Shown here piece by piece: positions 58,871-64,000 of a stretch of 64,000 bases of DNA. The DNA is from Paeniglutamicibacter kerguelensis. GTDB lineage: Bacteria; Actinomycetota; Actinomycetes; Actinomycetales; Micrococcaceae. The stretch lies in the NCBI RefSeq assembly GCF_017876535.1, contig NZ_JAGIOF010000001.1:3906001-3970000 (forward strand), in the 5' to 3' direction. Each line of letters begins with the position of its first letter. Positions within the stretch are counted from its first letter, which is position 1. The position numbers were made by a program, and so were the translations under genes. Below the pieces are notes generated by a model. The model was not told the origin of the DNA, did not search any database, and saw nothing but the letters and a program-made list of their open reading frames with translations.

Positions 58871-59974
58871 ATGGAAAACGACCAAAACACCGTGCTTGCC
58901 ATCGGAACCAAGAAGGGCCTCTGGCTGGCCCAGAGCCCGAACCGGCAGGATTGGACGCTCACCGGACCGCATTTCACCACCCTTGAGGTCCCGTCCGTCG
59001 CCATAGACACCCGCGGGGGCCGCACCAGGATCTTCGCCGGCGTCAACGACTGGCATTGGGGGCCCACCATCGTGCACAGCGACGACCTGGGGGCCACCTG
59101 GTCCGAGACCGAGAAGGGCGCGGTGAAGTTCCCCGAGGACACCGACACCGCGCTGGCCCGCATCTGGCACATCCGCCCCGACACCGCCGAGCGCCCGGGA
59201 GTCGTCTGGGCGGGCTGCGAGCCCATCTCCGTGTTCAAGTCCACCGACGACGGCGAAAACTTCGAGCTGAACCGCGGGCTCTGGGACCACCCGCACCGCA
59301 GCGAATGGGGTGCCGGCTTCGGCGGGGCCGCGGTGCACAGCATCGTGCCGAACGCGGCTGACCCGAACGTGGTCCACGCGGCGATGAGCACCGGCGGCGT
59401 GTACCGCAGCGCCGACGGCGGAGACTCCTGGGAACCGCGGAACAAGGGCATCAAGGCCGATTTCTTCCCCGACCCGTGGCCCGAGTTCGGCCAGTGCGTC
59501 CACCACATCACCGCGGACGCGGGAAACCCGGACAGGCTCTACGCCCAGAACCACGGCGGCGTGTACCGGACCGACAACGCGGGCGATGAATGGACAAGCA
59601 TCGCCCAGGGGCTTCCGGCCGATTTCGGCTTCGTGTTCCTCGCCCACCCGCGCACCCCCGGCATGGTCTGGACCATTCCGTTGAAGGCCGCCGAGGAGCG
59701 CAACCCAGTGGGCGGGCGGCTCTCGGTCTACCGCTCGACCGATGCCGGGAACAATTGGGCGGAACAGCACGACGGGCTTCCGGAACCCGACTACAACGCG
59801 GTGTTGCGCGACGCGGCGGCCGTGGACGACAACCCCGGATCCGTCGGGGTGTACTTCGGGACCCGCGGCGGCGAGGTCTTTGCGAGCCCCGACGAGGGGG
59901 CGCATTTCAACACCGTCGCGCAACGGCTGCCCGATGTGCTCAGCGTGCGCGCATCAGTGGTTGTTGGCGGCTGA
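58871..59974 (+). CDS. BNR/sialidase-type beta-propeller protein
   Basis: A 367-residue cytosolic propeller, starting MENDQNTVLAIGTKKGLWLAQS, with Asp-box repeats (S/T-x-D-x-G-x-T/S-W): HSDDLGATWSE, KSTDDGENFE, RSADGGDSWEP, RTDNAGDEWTS, RSTDAGNNWAE and SPDEGAHF, six blades or more. No signal peptide. The MoaD-like gene starts two bases after its stop, so the two proteins are tightly coupled. The role is unknown. Confidence 0.85.
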   Translation: MENDQNTVLAIGTKKGLWLAQSPNRQDWTLTGPHFTTLEVPSVAIDTRGGRTRIFAGVNDWHWGPTIVHSDDLGATWSETEKGAVKFPEDTDTALARIWHIRPDTAERPGVVWAGCEPISVFKSTDDGENFELNRGLWDHPHRSEWGAGFGGAAVHSIVPNAADPNVVHAAMSTGGVYRSADGGDSWEPRNKGIKADFFPDPWPEFGQCVHHITADAGNPDRLYAQNHGGVYRTDNAGDEWTSIAQGLPADFGFVFLAHPRTPGMVWTIPLKAAEERNPVGGRLSVYRSTDAGNNWAEQHDGLPEPDYNAVLRDAAAVDDNPGSVGVYFGTRGGEVFASPDEGAHFNTVAQRLPDVLSVRASVVVGG

Positions 59975-59976
59975 GC

Positions 59977-60264
59977 ATGCAAACGATCCAGATCGAGGTG
60001 CCGTCGGTGCTGGCCGCGACGCTGGGCGGGAACCGCAGGCTCGAGGCCCACATGCCTGCGGGTTCCAGCATCGGCAACCTTCTTGACGAGCTTGGGGAAG
60101 CGTACCCGCTGTTTGCCCGCCGGGTCAGGGACGAACGCGGGCAGGTGCGCCGCTTCGTGAACATCTTCATCGGTCCGGACAACATCCGCGCGCTGCGTGG
60201 GCTGGACTCCGAGCTGCCCGCCGGCTCCACGGTCATGATCATGCAATCGGTCGCCGGAGGCTGA
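59977..60264 (+). CDS. MoaD/ThiS-family ubiquitin-like protein
   Basis: A 95-residue beta-grasp protein: IQIEVPSVLAATLGGNRRLEAHMPAGSSIGNLLDELGEAYPLFARRVRDERGQVRRFVNIFIGPDNIRALRGLDSELPAGSTVMIMQSVAGG. It has the Gly-Gly C-terminus (SVAGG) needed for adenylation and thiocarboxylation. It may serve as a sulfur carrier; MoeB/ThiF partners and a target are not in the window. The pairing with a sialidase-like propeller recurs in actinobacteria but its purpose is unknown to me. Confidence 0.85.
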   Translation: MQTIQIEVPSVLAATLGGNRRLEAHMPAGSSIGNLLDELGEAYPLFARRVRDERGQVRRFVNIFIGPDNIRALRGLDSELPAGSTVMIMQSVAGG

Positions 60265-60373
60265 GGCGGGTCGGGCGGCGGGGTTTCACGGCGGCATCCG
60301 GGAGCGCTGGACACCGGCGGGCCTGCCCGTGGGTCCCCTCGCCGGATCCGGCGCCCGGCACTACGCTATGGTC

Positions 60374-61381
60374 ATGAGCAATCTCGAGACCGCACCCGAA
60401 GAACTTGTGTGCAGCGACCACCGCGCGTGCGCAGGCATCGAGCTGCTGGCCCCGCGGGACGTTCCGCTGGGCGGGCCTCGGGCCATGGATGTGCGCAGGA
60501 CCCTGCCGCAGAAGCAGCGCAGCCTGATCGGCGCCTGGTGCTTCCTCGACCACTACGGGCCGGACCCCGTGGGCGCATCCGGCGGCATGCGCGTTCCGCG
60601 CCACCCGCACACCGGCCTGCAAACGGTCTCCTGGCTCTTCACCGGCGAAATCGAGCACCGCGACTCCGCGGGGCACCACGCCATGGTCCGTCCGGGCGAG
60701 GTCAACCTGATGACCGCGGGGCGGGGCATCAGCCACTCCGAATTCTCGACCCCCGACACCACGGTGCTGCACGGCGCCCAGTTGTGGATCGCGCTGCCGG
60801 ACCGGGCCAGGCACACCGCGCCGACCTTCGTCCACCACCGCCCGGAGCCCATGGGAACCAACGACTGGACGGTGCGCGTGTTCCTTGGATCGCTCAGCGT
60901 TTCCGCGGACCGCGGGGCCGAGCACTACTCGGCCTCCCCCGTCCACACGCACACCGAGCTGGTGGGTGCCGAGATCCTGATGGAACCGGGCACGCGGATC
61001 AAGGTGGCGCTCAAGGCTCACCACGAACACGGCATCCTGCTCGATGCCGGATGCCTGAAGGTCGAGGCGGACGATGTCCCTGTCGACCATTTGGCGTTCC
61101 TGCCCGCCGGGTTCCAAACCGTCACGCTCACCGCCGGCAGCAAGCCCGTGCGCGCACTGTTGATCGGCGGCGAGCCGCTCCATGAGCAGATCCTCATGTG
61201 GTGGAACTTCGTGGGGCGCACCCACGAGGAAGTCGTGAAGTACCGCGAGCAGTGGCAGGCGGAAATCGGTGCCGAACCCGGGGACGCCTCGGCACGGCGC
61301 TTCGGCGCCTTCCCGGACGGCGAACCCGATCCGCTGCCCGCCCCGGTGTTGCCCACCGTCCGCCTGCGCCCGCGCAACTAG
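60374..61381 (+). CDS. Pirin-family bicupin
   Basis: A 335-residue pirin. The first cupin has the iron-site residues in VPRHPHTGLQTVSWLFTGEIEHRDSAGH and GRGISHSEFS (His, His, His, Glu); the C-terminal cupin ends in LLIGGEPLHEQILMWWNFVGRTHEEVVKYREQWQ, a strong pirin mark. Bacterial pirins act as quercetinases or modulators of metabolic enzymes; the role is open. ATG 60374 (MSNLET) is taken; ATG 60368 is in frame. Confidence 0.93.
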   Translation: MSNLETAPEELVCSDHRACAGIELLAPRDVPLGGPRAMDVRRTLPQKQRSLIGAWCFLDHYGPDPVGASGGMRVPRHPHTGLQTVSWLFTGEIEHRDSAGHHAMVRPGEVNLMTAGRGISHSEFSTPDTTVLHGAQLWIALPDRARHTAPTFVHHRPEPMGTNDWTVRVFLGSLSVSADRGAEHYSASPVHTHTELVGAEILMEPGTRIKVALKAHHEHGILLDAGCLKVEADDVPVDHLAFLPAGFQTVTLTAGSKPVRALLIGGEPLHEQILMWWNFVGRTHEEVVKYREQWQAEIGAEPGDASARRFGAFPDGEPDPLPAPVLPTVRLRPRN

Positions 61382-61444
61382 GCGCCGACCGCCCGATGAA
61401 TCCCGGACCCGCGACGTCGCGGGACGGCGGAGAGGAAGGAACCC

Positions 61445-61840
61445 ATGAGCCTGGAGACGGAGCTTGAACGGCTGCGGCGTTCGCTGAATGAACGGGCCGA
61501 GCTCGGCGACCTGCTCGAAGCCAAGCGCGAGGTGGAACATTTCGTTTCGTACGCCTCGGCGCAGCAGGCCCAGGACGCCTGTGCGCACTTTGAAAGCGCG
61601 GGCTGGTCGGTCGACCGTTCCGACGGGCAGGATGCCAACGGCCTGTTCCCGGTGCGCGTGTACCGGCGGCAGGCCATCGACGCGGAGAGCGCGGAGCGAT
61701 CCATCCGCGCCATCTACGCCATCAACGAGCAACACCACGGATACTACGACGGCTTCGGTGCCATGGTGGTCCTGGCCGAGGGCAGCGAGCCGCAGGGGTT
61801 TTTCAGCCGCCTGTTCGGCCGGCAAGGCAGCGACGGATAA
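61445..61840 (+). CDS. RraB-family regulator of RNase E-like protein
   Basis: A 131-residue protein: helical N-terminus ELERLRRSLNERAELGDLLEAKREVEHFVSYASAQQAQDACAHFESAGWSVDRS followed by a ferredoxin-like part. This matches RraB (PF06877, inhibitor of RNase E). Its actinobacterial function is not established. AGGAAGG lies near the ATG; the acetyltransferase-type gene follows after 10 bases. Confidence 0.8.
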   Translation: MSLETELERLRRSLNERAELGDLLEAKREVEHFVSYASAQQAQDACAHFESAGWSVDRSDGQDANGLFPVRVYRRQAIDAESAERSIRAIYAINEQHHGYYDGFGAMVVLAEGSEPQGFFSRLFGRQGSDG

Positions 61841-61850
61841 GGAGCCGGAA

Positions 61851-62183
61851 ATGAGCGAAATCCAGGTCGGGCAGCTCGCCGAGAGGCAGCGATATGCCCT
61901 GTTTGACGGCGAAAAAATCATCGGGGCGGCCCACTACCGGGACCTGTCAACCGACCACGGCATCGAGCGCGTCTTCTTCCACACCGTCGTCGACGAAGCC
62001 TTTTCCGGGCAGGGGCTGGCCTCGAAGCTTGCCGCCTTTGCCCTGGAAGACACCATTGCGCAGGGGCACAAGGTCGTGGCGGTGTGCCCGTACATCAAGG
62101 CGTACACGGCCAAGCACCACCAATACGATGCCCAACTCGTCACCCCGGGAAGCCAGCACCTGCGGATCCTGCCGACGGCGTAA
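61851..62183 (+). CDS. GNAT-family (YidJ/GtnA-like) N-acetyltransferase
   Basis: A 110-residue minimal GNAT protein: RYALFDGEKIIGAAHYRD, FFHTVVDEAFSGQGLASKLAAFALEDTIAQGHKVVAVCPYIKAYTAKHHQYD. This is the NAT_SF_1 single-domain type (PF14542), with the acetyl-CoA loop SGQGLASKL. GGAG is six bases before the ATG. The small size is normal for the family. Confidence 0.88.
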   Translation: MSEIQVGQLAERQRYALFDGEKIIGAAHYRDLSTDHGIERVFFHTVVDEAFSGQGLASKLAAFALEDTIAQGHKVVAVCPYIKAYTAKHHQYDAQLVTPGSQHLRILPTA

Positions 62184-62275
62184 GAGCCCGGGCCCCTGCC
62201 GCTGCGGGGCGTTGGTTTCCGGGGTTCCCACGATTTTGCGTGCCTCGATCGGTAGTCGGTGTGCAAGACCGGACT

Positions 62276-62467
62276 TCACTCGGCCAGCTCCGAGCCATTC
62301 TCCTGCAGCGCTTCGCGCAGGATCCGGATGGCCTTGGGTCCGACCCCGTGCATGGCCAACAGTTCCTTCTCGCCCCGGGCCGCGGCCTGTTCAAGTGTGG
62401 TGATTCCGTCGGCCTTCAGCGCCCCCGTTGCGGGGGCACCGATCTTCGGCAGTTCGTGATCGCTCAT
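62276..62467 (-). CDS. Helix-hairpin-helix protein
   Basis: A 63-residue protein, MSDHELPKIGAPATGALKADGITTLEQAAARGEKELLAMHGVGPKAIRILREALQENGSELAE. The second half is a helix-hairpin-helix (MHGVGPKAIRILREAL) as used for non-specific DNA binding (RecA/RuvA/ligase type) or RNA-polymerase alpha-CTD-like contacts. Its ATG overlaps the MFS gene stop (ATGA), so it is co-translated with that transporter. Confidence 0.85.
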   Translation of the reverse strand: MSDHELPKIGAPATGALKADGITTLEQAAARGEKELLAMHGVGPKAIRILREALQENGSELAE

Positions 62468-63867
62468 GCTCCGAGTGTATTCGTCACATCGGCAGCCGGC
62501 ACGGCCGTTTCAACGGCCCGCGTCCGCGGGGTCAAGACGATCAACGCCAACCCGATGAGCGCGGTGAAGGCGAAGACCGCGACGAACGAGTCGTTTCCGC
62601 TGAAGGCCGCGAAGATCAGTCCGGCGGCGGCCAGCGCCAACGCCGAGCCCATGGAATCGGCGATACCCAGCGCCGATGAATTGAAGCCCTGGTTGGCGGT
62701 GGTCGACAGCTTGATCATGTGCACGTTCTGCCTCGGGTACACCAGCCCCATGCCGGCTCCCCCGAGGGCCCAGGCCGCGATCGCCACGAAGGCGGGCCAG
62801 TGCCAGGCCGCGGTCGCCAAGACCAGGATGATTGCCGTCACGCCGAGCACAGAGCCGATGAGCATTGCCAGTTCATTGCCCAGCGTCTCTCCCAAACGAC
62901 CCTGGACCGCGGATCCCAGCGACCAGAAGATTGCAGCGCCGGTCAGCGCCAGGCCCGCCACGGCGGGAGTGAGTGCGTAGCGGTCCATCAGCAGGTATGG
63001 CAGGTACACCTCGGTGCCGAAGAACGCTGCCGCTGCCAATCCCCGAACCAGGATCGTGGTCGGCAGGCCACGCCCCGCACTCAGGGTCCTGCGCGGAAAC
63101 AGCGGGCGCACCGCCACGAGCACCACCACCAGGGACAGCACCATCAGCCATGTTCCCACGGTGGGGATGTCGGCCAGCAGATTCATGGCCAGGACCGCAG
63201 CCGCGGCCAGGGCCGCCCAGCCCAAGGGCATCCAGGCGATCTTGCCTTTCGGGTTCTCCCCGCCGCCGAGCCCGCGCAGCGACGGCACCACCGCGGCCAT
63301 GGCAAAGACCACGAGCCCCACAACGCCCAGAAACACCCAACGCCAACCAACCGTTTGCGCCGCAAGTCCCGCCGCAAACGGGCCGATCAGCGATGGAATG
63401 ACCCAGGCCGCGGCAAACGCGGCGAAAATCTTCGGATGCAGACGCGGAACGTAAACCCGTGCCACCACCACGTACAGCGCCACGGTGATGGCACCGCCGC
63501 CGAGTCCCTGGACCAGGCGCCCCACCACCAGCGCCTGCATGCTCGGTGCCAGGCCGCACAGCAGCAGTCCGACAATGAACACGATCGAGGACACGTAGAG
63601 TGGACCCGTCGGGCCCTTTCGGTCGGACCAGCCACCCGCGGCCACCATGCCGATGACGCCGCTGGCCATGGGCGCTGCGAACGCCAGCGCGTACATGGAC
63701 GCGCCATCCAGCTCCTTGCTGACCAGCGGCATGACCGTCGTGACGGCAAGCGATTCGAAGGCGACAAGGAACACCAGGGCGAACATTCCCACGGTGACCC
63801 AACGGTATTGGGGGGCGAAAAGACCGAGGGGCGCTTTCGCGCCGGATCCGGCAGCAGACAAGGTCAT
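62464..63867 (-). CDS. MFS drug-exporter-type transporter
   Basis: A 467-residue major-facilitator protein with 14 hydrophobic segments (DHA2-like). Cytoplasmic loop motif GGWSDRKGPTGPLYV and the antiporter motif region VGRLVQGLGGGAITVALYVVVARVYVP (motif C-like) are present. It probably exports small hydrophobic molecules with H+ antiport. It is followed by the helix-hairpin-helix gene in one operon. Its promoter lies between 63868 and 64000. Confidence 0.88.
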   Translation of the reverse strand: MTLSAAGSGAKAPLGLFAPQYRWVTVGMFALVFLVAFESLAVTTVMPLVSKELDGASMYALAFAAPMASGVIGMVAAGGWSDRKGPTGPLYVSSIVFIVGLLLCGLAPSMQALVVGRLVQGLGGGAITVALYVVVARVYVPRLHPKIFAAFAAAWVIPSLIGPFAAGLAAQTVGWRWVFLGVVGLVVFAMAAVVPSLRGLGGGENPKGKIAWMPLGWAALAAAAVLAMNLLADIPTVGTWLMVLSLVVVLVAVRPLFPRRTLSAGRGLPTTILVRGLAAAAFFGTEVYLPYLLMDRYALTPAVAGLALTGAAIFWSLGSAVQGRLGETLGNELAMLIGSVLGVTAIILVLATAAWHWPAFVAIAAWALGGAGMGLVYPRQNVHMIKLSTTANQGFNSSALGIADSMGSALALAAAGLIFAAFSGNDSFVAVFAFTALIGLALIVLTPRTRAVETAVPAADVTNTLGA

Positions 63868-63983
63868 GGTTAGAGCTTAAAGCTTGCGCTTTCCGCCGCC
63901 GCATCGTTCTGCGGAGTGTCTTGTCACCAATGCTTTTGGGGGACGCGTTTGCCCTTAAATAGGGGTGCCCACAGGTAGGGTTG

Positions 63984-64000
63984 CGAGCGTGGAGTTCACT
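63984..64000 (+). CDS. Possible start of a plus-strand gene cut by the window end
   Basis: GTGGAGTTCACT at 63989-64000 follows a purine-rich AGGTAGGG (about 63975-63982). Four codons only; nothing can be said of the product. Confidence 0.25.

Overview
The window is high-GC, densely coded DNA with Shine-Dalgarno starts (including several GTG starts), homodimeric AceE, actinobacterial-type lipoproteins, an FBP zinc-ribbon protein and a LAL-type LuxR regulator. This fits a Gram-positive actinobacterium of the Micrococcaceae (Arthrobacter sensu lato). The placement rests on gene content only; no rRNA or tRNA gene was seen.

Layout. 1-2 kb: the end of a CPBP protease gene, a pentapeptide-repeat protein and a small lipoprotein. 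2.2-19.1 kb: an accessory sulfur/envelope region. It holds an arylsulfatase, its formylglycine-generating enzyme (FGE), two SulP permeases plus the relic of a third, two GAP/SfLAP-type membrane proteins, an AI-2E-type permease, a DUF6325-type plus SHOCT pair, a FUSC-type permease, and an 853-aa LAL regulator. A 20-bp palindrome (YTCACCC-N6-GGTGATG) recurs upstream of at least six transcription units here, which suggests one regulon. An IS982-type element with a frameshifted transposase sits inside it. 19.4-29.6 kb: small membrane proteins, a heterodimeric ABC exporter, a BCP peroxiredoxin, two tandem paralogous lipoproteins of unknown role and a GNAT enzyme.

29.8-53.5 kb: a purine catabolism island. 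uraD-uraH-uricase-NCS2 permease convert urate to allantoin. The NCS1 permease and a racemase-family protein handle allantoin uptake and stereochemistry. allB opens the ring and allE makes ureidoglycolate. Glyoxylate then has two exits: gcl-glxR-hyi-glxK to glycerate phosphate, or malate synthase plus malic enzyme plus pyruvate dehydrogenase E1, which together can oxidise glyoxylate fully while regenerating acetyl-CoA. An IclR-family regulator lies among them, and related 17-bp palindromes precede hyi, the NCS1 permease, the IclR/malic-enzyme pair, a small ORF beside uraD, and aceE. Allantoate amidohydrolase and ureidoglycolate lyase are not recognisable here; a DUF6986/HpcH-like aldolase in the allE-aceB operon is a candidate for a missing step.

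53.7-64 kb: housekeeping and accessory single genes. These are a second SUMF1-fold protein, an FBP zinc protein, two acetyltransferases, an SDR, an SRPBCC protein, a YnfA-type protein, a HAD phosphatase, a beta-propeller/MoaD-like pair, pirin, an RraB-like protein, a helix-hairpin-helix protein and an MFS exporter. Many strong hairpin terminators separate the units.
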